From Nitrobacter sp051535235 (lineage in GTDB: Bacteria; Pseudomonadota; Alphaproteobacteria; Rhizobiales; Xanthobacteraceae), in NCBI RefSeq assembly GCF_051535235.1, contig NZ_JBPPLZ010000003.1:310001-374000 (forward strand): a stretch of DNA of 64,000 nt, read 5' to 3'. Shown in pieces: positions 8,427 through 16,861 of this stretch. A program made the position numbers and the translations under genes. A model generated the notes under the pieces. That model was not told the DNA's origin and did not search any database. It saw nothing but the letters and a program-made list of their open reading frames with translations. The stretch's first letter is position 1, and every line of letters begins with the position of its first letter.

Positions 8427-9758
8427 CTAGCGCAGCTTGACGATGAAGTCAGTGCCTTCGCCGGTTTCACCGCCAGCAACGACGCCCTGATCGGAGACGA
8501 TGATGGAATCGCCGGTCGACAGCGCGTCGGCGATTTTCGTCATGACGTTTTCGGGAATGGAAATGCGGTCCAGAGCCTCGGTTGCGCTGTCCGGAATGGC
8601 AGCCGACCTCGACGTTACGCCGGCACCGCCCGTTCGCGGATGGGACCGGTCGTGGGCCTGAACCTGCTCCGTGCGTGGCGCCGGGAGTGATACGACCGAC
8701 CAGCGAAAGTCGCCCTCGCTGTGTTTGTCGACTTCGGCAGTGAACACGTGCGTTCCCAGAGGCCGGTCGCCCGCGGTGATGGTAACAGGAGCATCGAACA
8801 CCGGTTCAAAGTTCTGCCGAACGTAAATCCTGCTGTCCTTGCCGCTGACCAGCACCGCGATGCGACCGTTCCGCTTGAGGGCGGGGGCCGTAGCGGGATC
8901 AGCTTTCACGGCAGTCACCGGCAAGGGCTGAGACTGATCCTGCGCCGCGGTGGCGGAACCGGCGCTTCGCTCGTCGCTCCCGACCGTGTCCGTGTCGGGC
9001 TTGATAGCGGCTAACGCGACATCGGTGTTCTTTGCGTCGCCGTTGGCGGTGGCGGTGACCAGTTCAGGAGCGGCGGGGGGAGGCTCGGGCCGATGGGTCA
9101 TCAGCAGCGGATGCGAGAACTGCGCAGGCACCACTTCGCCGGGGATGATGATCACTCGTGCGCCTATTCTGGTCCAGCCCCACATCTTCACCGCGAAACT
9201 CGTAGGCATTCGGATACATCCATGCGATGCGGGATAACCCGGAAGCACGCCTGCGTGCATCGCAATGCCGGACCAGGTAATGCGTTGCATGTAGGGCATC
9301 GGCGCGTCGCTGTAGATATTCGAGCGGTGCCACTTCTGTTTCTGGATGACGCTGAAGACACCCATCGGAGTCGAGTGGCCTGGCATTCCTGTCGATACCG
9401 GCGTTTCGGCGAAAAAGCCGTTGGCGTCATAGATCTTGAGCGTTTGCCGGCGGATTGAAATGGCAATGATGACCGGTCCTTTGGGCTTGCGCGTACTTTT
9501 TGCGGCCTGTTCGGGCTTTGCGGGACGATGATGCTTGGCTCGATGCGATGGCGGCCTCATGCCGGGCGGTGGAGGAGACTCTTCGATATAGATGTCCGGA
9601 TAACCATCGTCCTGCCAGAATATCTGGCTGTGTGCGGGCGATCCTAGGCCGATGAGGAGAACGACGACCAGTCCAAACCCGAGGCGCGCCGAGGCAAGCC
9701 ACGCAGCGGCGGCCTGGAACCATCCTGCCTTCGACAGTAAAGACCAATACTCGTTCAC
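8427..9758 (-). CDS. L,D-transpeptidase (YkuD domain) with long C-terminal extension
   Basis: A 443-residue exported protein. After an N-terminal hydrophobic segment (FGLVVVLLIGLGSPAHS) and a basic Pro-rich linker comes the YkuD domain (about residues 90-210) with the catalytic motif HAGVLPGYPASHGCIRMP, in which His and Cys are the active residues. Such enzymes make 3-3 peptide crosslinks in peptidoglycan or link proteins to it. The C-terminal 200 residues are Ala/Thr/Asp-rich and then contain a second region, RIAVLVSGKDSRIYVRQNFEPVF, that looks like a degenerate YkuD N-terminal half without the His/Cys motif. It converges with the double-glycine peptide gene, 19 bases away. Confidence 0.88.
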   Translation of the reverse strand: MNEYWSLLSKAGWFQAAAAWLASARLGFGLVVVLLIGLGSPAHSQIFWQDDGYPDIYIEESPPPPGMRPPSHRAKHHRPAKPEQAAKSTRKPKGPVIIAISIRRQTLKIYDANGFFAETPVSTGMPGHSTPMGVFSVIQKQKWHRSNIYSDAPMPYMQRITWSGIAMHAGVLPGYPASHGCIRMPTSFAVKMWGWTRIGARVIIIPGEVVPAQFSHPLLMTHRPEPPPAAPELVTATANGDAKNTDVALAAIKPDTDTVGSDERSAGSATAAQDQSQPLPVTAVKADPATAPALKRNGRIAVLVSGKDSRIYVRQNFEPVFDAPVTITAGDRPLGTHVFTAEVDKHSEGDFRWSVVSLPAPRTEQVQAHDRSHPRTGGAGVTSRSAAIPDSATEALDRISIPENVMTKIADALSTGDSIIVSDQGVVAGGETGEGTDFIVKLR

Positions 9759-9966
9759 GCCTTCATTCCTTAAATACCGGTTCGGTCATAGGTGCCGCCC
9801 GCCGCTTGTCACGTTCACCCGCGCGCAATCGGCGATCTTGCTTCGATCAAAACTAGTGTGAATGTGTTCACACGAATCTAATGCCCATCGTTTTACGCCC
9901 TCCGGCATCTTTTCGCGGGAAACCTGCGATCATACATTGGCGGGGACCCAGCAAACGGAGCAAATG

Positions 9967-10524
9967 ATGACATTTCGAGGTCAAACTGATGGCGGACACC
10001 GCAGAGCCTGGAACTTTCGGGTCTTCGTCATCCTTGCGATCGCGGTGCTTGCCGGATCGCAAGCCCATGCGGCCGACGAACCCGACCTGATCTTTCGCCG
10101 CTCGACCGTATTCAACTTGCTGACTCCGAATGACAAACTTGCGACCTATGGCGTCGATGATCCGGAAATCGAAGGCGTTGCGTGCCATTTTACCGTGCCG
10201 GAAAAGGGCGGTATCAAGGGATGGTTGGGAGTGGCCGAAGAAGTCTCGGATATTTCGCTATCCTGCCGTCAGATCGGGCCGATCCGTTTCAAGGAAAAGA
10301 TGTCACAGGGCGAAGACATGTTTCGACAGCGGCGCTCGCTGTTCTTCAAGAAAATGCAGATCGTGCGCGGCTGCGACGCCAAACGAAATGTGCTGGTCTA
10401 CATGGTTTATTCGGACCGGCTGATTGAAGGCTCACCACAGAATTCGACGTCCTCCGTCCCGATCATGCCATGGGGCGCCGCGGATACGACTGTGCAGAAA
10501 TGCGCGGATTTTTTTTCTAAATAG
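9967..10524 (+). CDS. creA: CreA family protein
   Basis: A 185-residue exported protein with signal peptide (FRVFVILAIAVLAGSQAHA) and the CreA family pattern: a VDDPEIEGVACHFTVPEKGGIKGWLGVAEEVSD-type core (quoted in part: EGVACHF, GIKGW, EDPSD-like segment), paired cysteines, RSLFFKKMQIVRGCDAKRN and MPWGA near the end. CreA is a periplasmic protein of unknown biochemical role, named for its place beside creBCD in E. coli; no creBCD is here. The frame opens at 9862, but GGAG six bases before the ATG at 9967 marks that start. Convergent with the next small gene. Confidence 0.85.
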   Translation: MTFRGQTDGGHRRAWNFRVFVILAIAVLAGSQAHAADEPDLIFRRSTVFNLLTPNDKLATYGVDDPEIEGVACHFTVPEKGGIKGWLGVAEEVSDISLSCRQIGPIRFKEKMSQGEDMFRQRRSLFFKKMQIVRGCDAKRNVLVYMVYSDRLIEGSPQNSTSSVPIMPWGAADTTVQKCADFFSK

Positions 10525-10569
10525 GCGGGGTCAGAGGCTGCGATTTCAAGTAGCGGTGTGATCCCGCAT

Positions 10570-10815
10570 TCAGCGCTTCGGGCCGGTGCGTGATATGCAT
10601 TTGCGCGATGGAATGACGCCGGCCGGCCCGAGCTTGGCGCCGGAAATTTCCTTGATCTGTCCCGCCGGGCACGATCCGTCGTCGACAAGAACGCGTTCGC
10701 CCAGCCGCAGATTGACGATGTCGGCTTCTCGCGACACTTGCGAGGCGTTCGCGGCGGTCGCCGTGCCGATCAACACGCCGATCATAAGGAACAGCGTGTC
10801 GCGAATACCGGGCAT
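10570..10815 (-). CDS. Small exported protein of unknown function
   Basis: An 81-residue protein starting MPGIRDTLFLMIGVLIGT with a signal-peptide-like hydrophobic run ending ANAS, then a short soluble part with VNLRLGERVLVDDGSCPAGQIKEISG and a second Cys near the C-terminus (PSRKCI). The GERVLVDDGSCPAGQIKE pattern with two cysteines resembles short hypothetical proteins conserved in Bradyrhizobium relatives; no function is assigned. The start at 10815 is supported by GGAG six bases upstream; a longer frame reaches 10890. Confidence 0.65.
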   Translation of the reverse strand: MPGIRDTLFLMIGVLIGTATAANASQVSREADIVNLRLGERVLVDDGSCPAGQIKEISGAKLGPAGVIPSRKCISRTGPKR

Positions 10816-10975
10816 CACAGTCTCCATTGTGTCTCGGTCGGGCAGAAGGCAATGACAGCCTAAGCCGTTTTCGAGTGAAGCGGAATCCATCTTCCGGTCA
10901 GGTCGAGCCCGAGGTCATGCTGCGATCGAAAACGCTGCAAGCTGGCTGGTGACGGCGGCGATCCGGGGATCCGGA

Positions 10976-11275
10976 TCAGACTCGTTTATCGTTGCCTAGC
11001 CTGCGGACCACGCGGCGCTCGACGACAACCGAGCGCAGCGCGCCTTGCTCACCGGCGATCACGCGCGTCGTAGGCGACCGCGCGACGGTCCGGGCAGTTT
11101 TCTTGACCTCGGCATGAACGAGATCGAGCGGCATCCCGATCAGCGACGCCGCGATCTCGGCCTGCGAGTCGAGATCGTCGGTGATCCCGGTGGCCGCGAA
11201 GATGGCTTCATCCAGCGTGGGAGGATCGCGGCGAACCCGCCGGATGCCATATTTCGTCTGCCAACCTTCACTCAT
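10976..11275 (-). CDS. Conserved hypothetical protein
   Basis: A 99-residue protein starting MSEGWQTKYGIRRVRRDPPT. It is soluble and basic, with a helical stretch LDEAIFAATGITDDLDSQAEIAASLIGM, and contains no signal peptide or membrane segment. I do not recognise a named domain. Start choice: two ATG codons (11278 and 11275) follow a GAGG, and the second has the better spacing. It stands alone between two intergenic gaps. The composition matches the neighbouring chromosome, which supports a real gene rather than a chance frame. Confidence 0.6.
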   Translation of the reverse strand: MSEGWQTKYGIRRVRRDPPTLDEAIFAATGITDDLDSQAEIAASLIGMPLDLVHAEVKKTARTVARSPTTRVIAGEQGALRSVVVERRVVRRLGNDKRV

Positions 11276-11608
11276 CATTCGCCTCAATGGAATGCGCAAC
11301 GACGACGCGCTTCAGCGCATCGTGATCGCGCCTGACTTTCGAAAACGACGCCGCTTCGCTCCTCTGGTTCCGTACATAACGTCGTTGATTCGATTCAATT
11401 TCGGAACGCACGGGGAAAACGAAACATTTCCGCATTAGGATGAGTCGAAGCTGCATCTCAATACGGGATTTGGTGTGGCAATACAGCTATGCATTTTGCC
11501 GCGCATGCGGGTTTTTCCGAACGGATTCAGTCGAAGATTTCGACGATCACGGCCGCCGCAGATTGTTCGCAGCCGATGTGGGCGGCGCGGGGGCTCAAGC
11601 CCACATCT

Positions 11609-12394
11609 TCAACCCGGCCCCGGCGACCGTGGCTCCATCTCGGAAGAATGCTGCGGCCATCGTTTCAACGCGGCGTGACCCGCGTTAGTCAGGGCGTAGG
11701 TGCCGCGCTCCACGCGGTCGAACCATCCGTAGACGTTATGGAGAAGGATTTTTCCGGCATCCGGATTCTCCGGCCTGAGATCCCGCACGCGGCGCGGACC
11801 CACGGCCATCGCGGCCGCACAGTTCAACGCCTGCTGGCGATAGGCCGTCATGATCGGTATTCGAGAGGAGCCGCCGGCAACCGGGTCGCCCCTGCGACGC
11901 TGGTGCTCCGTGACCAGCCGGGAACGCTTTTTTGGATTGCGGCGCGGATTGACGCTGGCGGGCGCGACCAGCACTTCAACGCCGCCACGGTCGGTCACAC
12001 CGAGCATCCCGAAGCCGAGCCGCCGGCACAGGTTGCGATAACGCGCGTCGCTTTCGCGGCCTTTGCCGCGCGCCGACAACCTGGCGGCAAGCCAGACCTC
12101 GTCGCAGGCGGCGGCACGTTCGACGCCTTGCAGGATCAATTCGAGATTGAAGCTCAGCTTCAACTCGCCGATCACCACGAGGGGCGGATCGTCGCCGCTC
12201 AACGCAACAAGATCGCAGCCGCCGATTTCGCCCTTGACCGTGAAGCCGAGGCTTTCGAGATGACGTTTGACCGGAAGATAAAGAGCGGTTTCCACAGTTG
12301 CGGCGGCTCCGGGCGACTCTGGCTTAAGCTTATCAACCGGCCGGTTCGGTCGGCGAGTCGGGAAGACGCTTGAACAGGCCAAGGCGGAGATCAC
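11609..12394 (-). CDS. DUF2161 family PD-(D/E)XK nuclease-like protein
   Basis: A 261-residue protein of the DUF2161 type. The N-terminal half has ETALYLPVKRHLESLGF, GGCDLVALSGDDPPLVVIGELKL and LILQGVERA. The Asp of GGCDLVAL and the ExK of GELKL fit the PD-(D/E)XK nuclease-like core. A winged-helix-like C-terminal part contains QALNCAAAMAVGPRRVRDL and YALTNAGHAAL. Its substrate and role are unknown. The only clear start is a GTG at 12394, which overlaps the end of fabA by 62 bases, so the true start is uncertain. It sits directly downstream of fabA on the same strand. Confidence 0.75.
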   Translation of the reverse strand: MISALACSSVFPTRRPNRPVDKLKPESPGAAATVETALYLPVKRHLESLGFTVKGEIGGCDLVALSGDDPPLVVIGELKLSFNLELILQGVERAAACDEVWLAARLSARGKGRESDARYRNLCRRLGFGMLGVTDRGGVEVLVAPASVNPRRNPKKRSRLVTEHQRRRGDPVAGGSSRIPIMTAYRQQALNCAAAMAVGPRRVRDLRPENPDAGKILLHNVYGWFDRVERGTYALTNAGHAALKRWPQHSSEMEPRSPGPG

Positions 12395-12875
12395 TGGCGC
12401 GGTAGATCAACTCGCCGTCGGCGTGTACCGTACCATCGGCAATCGCCATCACCAGTTTCGAACGCATCACGCGCTTGATATCCACGGTGTATGCAACCTT
12501 GCGAATGTGCGGCAGGATCTGGCCGGTGAATTTCAACTCACCGAGACCGAGCGCGCGTGCCCGCACATGCCGGTCGCGACCGAGCCAGACCAGATAGAAT
12601 CCGACCATCTGCCAAAGCCCGTCGAGGCCAAGGCAGCCGGGCATCACCGGATCGTTATGGAAGTGACACCGGAAGAACCAGAGCTCCGGGTTGATGTCGA
12701 GCTCCGTGCGCACCAACCCGCGTCCATATTTCCCGCCGCCCTCGGTAATTTCCGTGATGCGATCAAACATCAGCATCGGCGGCAGCGGAAGTTTCGGCTC
12801 GCTGGGGCCGAACATTTCACCCCGGCCACAGGCCAACAAGTCGTCGTATCCGTAGCTGCTGCGGCGTTGAAGCAT
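12333..12875 (-). CDS. fabA: 3-hydroxydecanoyl-ACP dehydratase/isomerase
   Basis: A 180-residue enzyme that dehydrates 3-hydroxydecanoyl-ACP and isomerises the trans-2 product to cis-3, the entry to anaerobic unsaturated fatty acid synthesis. The hot-dog fold is clear, with active-site His in FRCHFHNDPVMPGCLGLDG and the partner Asp in LGLDGLWQMVGFYL. Length is close to E. coli FabA (172). The frame opens at 13031, but MLQRRSSYGYDDLL at 12875 is the family N-terminus. In many relatives fabB and fabI follow directly; here a DUF2161 gene overlaps its 3' end and fabB is not in the window. Its upstream region (12876-13070) is AT-rich. Confidence 0.93.
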   Translation of the reverse strand: MLQRRSSYGYDDLLACGRGEMFGPSEPKLPLPPMLMFDRITEITEGGGKYGRGLVRTELDINPELWFFRCHFHNDPVMPGCLGLDGLWQMVGFYLVWLGRDRHVRARALGLGELKFTGQILPHIRKVAYTVDIKRVMRSKLVMAIADGTVHADGELIYRASDLRLGLFKRLPDSPTEPAG

Positions 12876-13070
12876 GAGTCGCTGATCCTGCAGGAGAATC
12901 CGAGGGAAAAAGGAAACGGGCCCACGACAGGATCGGGGCAATTCCATGGTCACCAGCGAAAGTAGTAAAAAGGGGCGCCGCCCTGTCTGATTGAAGGACA
13001 AGAGCGTTAAGAACGCGTTACTTAATATCAAGTTTGGCTATATTATAAAATTTATAGCGCGCAAGCGGAC

Positions 13071-13754
13071 TCAGACGCGTCCGCGCACGGGCAGCAGCGC
13101 CCCTGTCACGGCGCTGGCCGCATCGCTTGCCAGAAACAGGATGACGTTCGCGAGTTCATCCGCCGTCACCCAAGTCGTGAAGTCCGCTTTGGGCATGTCC
13201 CTGCGATTGGCGGGCGTGTCGATGGTGGTGGGCAGCACGGCGTTGACGGTGACCTTGCCCTTCAGTTCCGCGGCGAGGGCTTCGGTCAGACGATGCACCC
13301 CGGCTTTCGAGGCGGCATAGGCGCCCATGCCGGCGCCAGCCTGCAACGCCGCCATCGCGCCGACGTTGACGATGCGTCCCGCCCCGGAGGCTGTCAGATG
13401 CGGGATCGCGGCCTGCGAAGCGTTCAGCGCAGTGGTCACGTTGATCGCGTAAAGGCGCTGCCAGGTTTTCGGATCGCCATCGGCTATTGTCTCGAACGCG
13501 AACCCGCCGGCGATGTTGACGAGAACGTCGAGCCGGCCGAAATGGGCCGCCGCCGCGTCGATAGCCTGCACGGCCTGCGCGGCGTCGGACAGGTCGACGC
13601 CGCCGAACTCGATCCGGTCGGCCGTCGTCGCTGCGCCTGTCGCGGGGGCAAAGTCAATCGTGGCCACGCGGGCGCCGCGTGCGAGGGCGGCGCTTACGAC
13701 AACCTTGCCAAGCGCGCCGGAGGCTCCGGTGATGACGACGACCTTTCCGTGCAT
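13071..13754 (-). CDS. Short-chain dehydrogenase/reductase
   Basis: A 227-residue Rossmann-fold oxidoreductase. The dinucleotide motif is VVVITGASGALGKVV, followed by the NAG-type motif (VNIAGG) and the catalytic YAASKAG (Tyr and Lys). A 'TWVTADELANVILFLASDAASAVTGALLPVRG' type ending (quoted in parts: ANVILFLASDAASAVTGALL) is usual for classical SDRs. Substrate is unknown. The catalytic Ser would be expected before the YxxxK; the local sequence VNVGAM is a variant, so activity should be checked. It is separated from the GST-like gene by 45 bases on the same strand, so the two may be co-transcribed. Confidence 0.88.
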   Translation of the reverse strand: MHGKVVVITGASGALGKVVVSAALARGARVATIDFAPATGAATTADRIEFGGVDLSDAAQAVQAIDAAAAHFGRLDVLVNIAGGFAFETIADGDPKTWQRLYAINVTTALNASQAAIPHLTASGAGRIVNVGAMAALQAGAGMGAYAASKAGVHRLTEALAAELKGKVTVNAVLPTTIDTPANRRDMPKADFTTWVTADELANVILFLASDAASAVTGALLPVRGRV

Positions 13755-13799
13755 GAAGGGCTCTCCAGTTTGGAATGACTGACTCCAGAGGGCGGGATC

Positions 13800-14672
13800 T
13801 CAGGCCGGCTTGGCGAGCTTGTCCTGCGTCCGGGTTTCGAAGTCGGAGGCGTCATGGCGCTCGTGAAGCTGGCTTGCGGGATCGCCGGAGGAGCGGTTGA
13901 CCATACGGCCCCGCTTCACCGCGGGCCGCGCGGCGATCTGCGCCGTCCAGCGTTGCACGTTCCTGTAGCTCTGGACGTCAAGGAAAGCGGCGCTGTCGCC
14001 ATAAAGGAGGCCCTGGGCCAGACCGCCGTACCATGGCCACACCGCCATGTCCGCGATCGTGTATTCGGTGCCGGCAAGGTATTCGTTGTCCTTGAGCCGG
14101 CGGTCCAGCACGTCCATCTGCCGCTTGGTCTCCATGGCGAAGCGGTTGATGGCGTATTCGATCTTCTCCGGTGCATAATTATAGAAGTGGCCGAAGCCGC
14201 CGCCGAGATAAGGCGCGCTGCCCATCTGCCAGAACAGCCATGACAGGCATTCGGCGCGCGCCGGCGCCGTCTTCGGGATGAATGCGTCGAATTTCTCCGC
14301 AAGATGCAAAAGGATCGCGCCGGATTCGAACACGCGGAACGGCTCCGGTCCGGAGCGATCGATCAGTGCCGGAATCTTCGAGTTCGGATTGACCTCGACA
14401 AAACCGGAGCCGAACTGCTCACCGTCGATCCGGATCATCCAGGCGTCATACTCCGCGCCGGTGCAGCCGAGCGCGAGCAGCTCCTCGAACATGATCGTGA
14501 CCTTCTGGCCGTTCGGCGTTCCCCGCGAATAAAGCTGGAAGGGATGTTTGCCGACGGGCAGCACCTTCTCGTGGGTCGCGCCGGCGGTCGGCCGGTTGAC
14601 GGACGCAAATCTGCCGCCGTTCTCCTTGTCAAAGGTCCAGACTTTGGGCGGCGCATAGGGTGCATCGGTCAT
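13800..14672 (-). CDS. yghU: YghU-type glutathione-dependent disulfide-bond oxidoreductase
   Basis: A 290-residue GST-superfamily protein. The N-terminal extension (PPKVWTF, NRPTAGATHEKVLPVGKHPF) leads into a thioredoxin-like domain (QLYSRGTPNGQKVTIMFEEL), then EVNPNSKIPALID and FESGAILLHLAEK (glutathione-binding), and an all-helical C-terminal domain (TIADMAVWPWYGG). This is the layout of YghU/YfcG-type proteins, which use two glutathione molecules and reduce disulfides. Length matches E. coli YghU (288). The frame opens at 14768, but MTDAPYAPPKVW at 14672 is the family start. Confidence 0.88.
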   Translation of the reverse strand: MTDAPYAPPKVWTFDKENGGRFASVNRPTAGATHEKVLPVGKHPFQLYSRGTPNGQKVTIMFEELLALGCTGAEYDAWMIRIDGEQFGSGFVEVNPNSKIPALIDRSGPEPFRVFESGAILLHLAEKFDAFIPKTAPARAECLSWLFWQMGSAPYLGGGFGHFYNYAPEKIEYAINRFAMETKRQMDVLDRRLKDNEYLAGTEYTIADMAVWPWYGGLAQGLLYGDSAAFLDVQSYRNVQRWTAQIAARPAVKRGRMVNRSSGDPASQLHERHDASDFETRTQDKLAKPA

Positions 14673-14795
14673 CGCGGGAGGGCTCCGGAAAGGCGGGATT
14701 TTGGGGTCAGTTAGACCTGAATGCGCGGACGTGCAAGCGTACGGCCGCCGCGACGGAACGAATGACATGGGTCGTACGTTGACGGAAAAGCCAAG

Positions 14796-15560
14796 ATGAA
14801 AACGTGCCGCACCCCAAAATCAGCCCGCACCATTCTCGCGATCGACGTCGGCGGGTCTCACGTCAAGGTGATGACCAGCAGGGATCGCATCAAACGCGAG
14901 TTCGCATCAGGGCCCGACCTGACCGCGAAACAGATGGTTCGCGAGGTCGAGGCGCTGACCAAGGACTGGTCCTTCGACGCCGTCTCGATCGGCTATCCCG
15001 GCCCGGTCGCCGGCAATCGCCCGCTGCGCGAGCCCTTCAATCTCGGCGAGGGCTGGAAGGGCTTCAATTTCGAAAAGGCGTTCGGCAAGCCGACGAAAGT
15101 CGTCAACGATGCGCTGATGCAGGCGCTCGGTGGCTATCGCGGCGGGCGGATGCTGTTTCTCGGGCTCGGCACCGGCCTCGGCTCCGCGATGATCGTCGAC
15201 GGCGAACCGGAGCCGATGGAGTTGGGACACCTGCCGTATCGCAAGGGCAAGACCTACGAGGACTATGCCGGCGAGGCCGGGCGCAAGCGCCGCGGCGACA
15301 GGAAATGGCGCAAGCGCGTCGCTGACATTGTCAGGCAACTCACCGCCGCGCTCGAGCCGGACGAGGTGCTGATCGGCGGCGGCAATGTCGAACATCTCGA
15401 CAAGCTGCCGCCGAAATCGCGCCGCGGCGACAACGCTGACGCATTCGAGGGCGGGTTTCGGTTGTGGAGCCAAACCGGGTTGATGGCCGCGCGGAAAAAC
15501 CGCGACGCGGCCAAGACGGATGACGCTGCGCTTATCGCGCGCTGTCCGCCCGGATTTTGA
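14796..15560 (+). CDS. ROK family sugar kinase (polyphosphate glucokinase-like)
   Basis: A 254-residue kinase with the ROK/ASKHA pattern: phosphate-1 loop LAIDVGGSHVKV, sugar-binding VSIGYPGPV and FNLGEGWKGF, the catalytic Asp in VVNDALMQALGG, and the phosphate-2/adenosine motif LGLGTGLGSAMI followed by ELGHLPY. The zinc-binding cysteines of many ROK kinases are absent, as in polyphosphate glucokinases. It probably phosphorylates glucose or a related hexose with polyphosphate or ATP; the phosphate donor cannot be told. It is divergent from the yghU-like gene and followed immediately by a small secreted protein. Confidence 0.82.
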   Translation: MKTCRTPKSARTILAIDVGGSHVKVMTSRDRIKREFASGPDLTAKQMVREVEALTKDWSFDAVSIGYPGPVAGNRPLREPFNLGEGWKGFNFEKAFGKPTKVVNDALMQALGGYRGGRMLFLGLGTGLGSAMIVDGEPEPMELGHLPYRKGKTYEDYAGEAGRKRRGDRKWRKRVADIVRQLTAALEPDEVLIGGGNVEHLDKLPPKSRRGDNADAFEGGFRLWSQTGLMAARKNRDAAKTDDAALIARCPPGF

Positions 15561-15596
15561 ATGGCCCCGTGGGCGCCGAACGTCTATGATCGGCCG

Positions 15597-15959
15597 ATGT
15601 CGCGCCTCCTGTGTCTATCGATAGCCCTCGTTCTGTCGCTCTCGTCCGTCGCGGCGAATGCCGCGCCGCGTCACAAGAAGCACGCGCAACGCCCGCACAG
15701 CTACGGCTTCCTGCCGGGCTACCGTCAACCGCTGAACAACGCCGCTCCGCTGTTCAAGCAGGAGGCGTCGGTGCTGCGCAACGCGCGCCGTCCCCGGCGC
15801 CATTGGTACATCGATCCGAACGTGCAGTATTTCAATTTTTACGAGGGCGAATGGCGCTATCCCGGCCGTCCTGGTTTCTACCGCGGCCGCTACAACGGCG
15901 GCAGCATCGGCCCGTGCTGGACGCAGACGCCGATCGGGCCGGTGTGGACGTGCGGGTGA
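15597..15959 (+). CDS. Small secreted protein of unknown function
   Basis: A 120-residue protein with signal peptide (SRLLCLSIALVLSLSSVAANA), then a basic, aromatic-rich mature part (HKKHAQRPHSYGFLPGYRQP, RRPRRHWYIDPNVQYFNFYEG) and a C-terminus with two Cys (GPCWTQTPIGPVWTCG) that could form a disulfide. No named domain is recognised, but this layout is common in small secreted proteins of Bradyrhizobium relatives. Frame begins at 15561; I chose the ATG at 15597 because it places the signal peptide at the N-terminus. Closely follows the ROK kinase. Confidence 0.65.
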   Translation: MSRLLCLSIALVLSLSSVAANAAPRHKKHAQRPHSYGFLPGYRQPLNNAAPLFKQEASVLRNARRPRRHWYIDPNVQYFNFYEGEWRYPGRPGFYRGRYNGGSIGPCWTQTPIGPVWTCG

Positions 15960-16009
15960 GGAAGCGCGAAAGATTCATGTCTGACAGGACGATGTCGCTG
16001 CTTCTTACC

Positions 16010-16124
16010 TCTTCCCGCTTGCGGAGGGAGGTCGGATCGCATCAGCGATCCAGATGAAGGGCGCTCAACGTTGAAGCAACAAATGCCTCTCACCCCGACC
16101 TTCTCCCCGCTTGCGGGGAGAAGG
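16010..16124. repeat. Palindromic C/G-rich repeat pair
   Basis: A perfect hairpin of two 12-base arms (16099-16124, CCTTCTCCCCGC and its complement around TT) belongs to the 'CTCACCCC...CTCCCCGC' family common between Rhizobiales genes. A diverged relative lies at 16010-16040. A relative of the same class appears to be inserted inside nrdJ near 18374-18410. Confidence 0.65.
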
Positions 16125-16155
16125 GGTCAGTAGTGCATCTGCAGCCGCGAAAGCT

Positions 16156-16826
16156 CTAGCCGTCGAAGCCTACGAAGACGGTGGCTTCCGCACCGACCTG
16201 CGCTCGGACATCACGGCGTTAGCGGGATAGCTGCCATCCGGCCATCCGAGCGCGATGCTTTTCATGATGACCTGATCGTCGGCGATGCCGGCATACTCGC
16301 GCACCACCGGCGACTGCTTGATGTCCTGGCTGTTGATGGCGGCGCCGAGCCGCGCGACCATGCGGCATTGACCAGCGCGTCGCCACCGCGCCGCAGTCGA
16401 ACGGCGTGTCGTCGCTGCCGTCGAGCACGCCCTCATAGGTGACGATTACGCAGACCGGCGCGTCGAACTGGCGGAAGCGGCGCAGCACCCAATCCTGCCG
16501 CCTCTCTTTGTCGTCGCGCGCAATCCCGAGAACAGTTGTTTGGCGACGCCGATCTGCCGCTCGCGGTGGGAACTGCGAACGGTTGCTCGGTGCGGAATTC
16601 GCGCGATTGCGGAATGCCCGCGACCATCCGCCTCGGTGTTGCCGGCGCGAATGCGGTTCAGCGGTTCGCCGGCGACGACATAGAAATTCTACGGCTGGTG
16701 TTCATCGATGACGGCGCCCGCATCGCAAGCCCGATGATCTCTCAATCAGCTTGCGTTGCGCCGGATCGGCTTGTAGCCCCGCGATGCTGCGACGGCCGAG
16801 GATCACGTTGAGTGTCCGGAGCGGTT
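16156..16826 (-). pseudogene. Nitroreductase family pseudogene
   Basis: Pieces of one nitroreductase can be read in different frames on the minus strand, in order. The N-terminus (LNVILGRRSIAGLQADP then a stop) is near 16826-16750. A middle piece (FDAPVCVIVTYEGVLDG) is near 16480-16440. The C-terminus (PVVREYAGIADDQV, IALGWPDGSYPANAVMSERR and finally VFVGFDG followed by TAG at 16156-16158) ends it. The family's FMN-binding arginine motif and C-terminal ALG.PD...PVN pattern are visible. At least three frame changes and an internal stop mean no full product. It is a flavin oxidoreductase relic flanked by repeats. Confidence 0.72.
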
Positions 16827-16861
16827 TTGAATTGGCCGGGATATTCAAACCTGCCGTATGG

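Noticed and set aside
11489..12373. 294-codon plus-strand frame
   Set aside because: Antisense to the DUF2161 gene, with no recognisable motifs.
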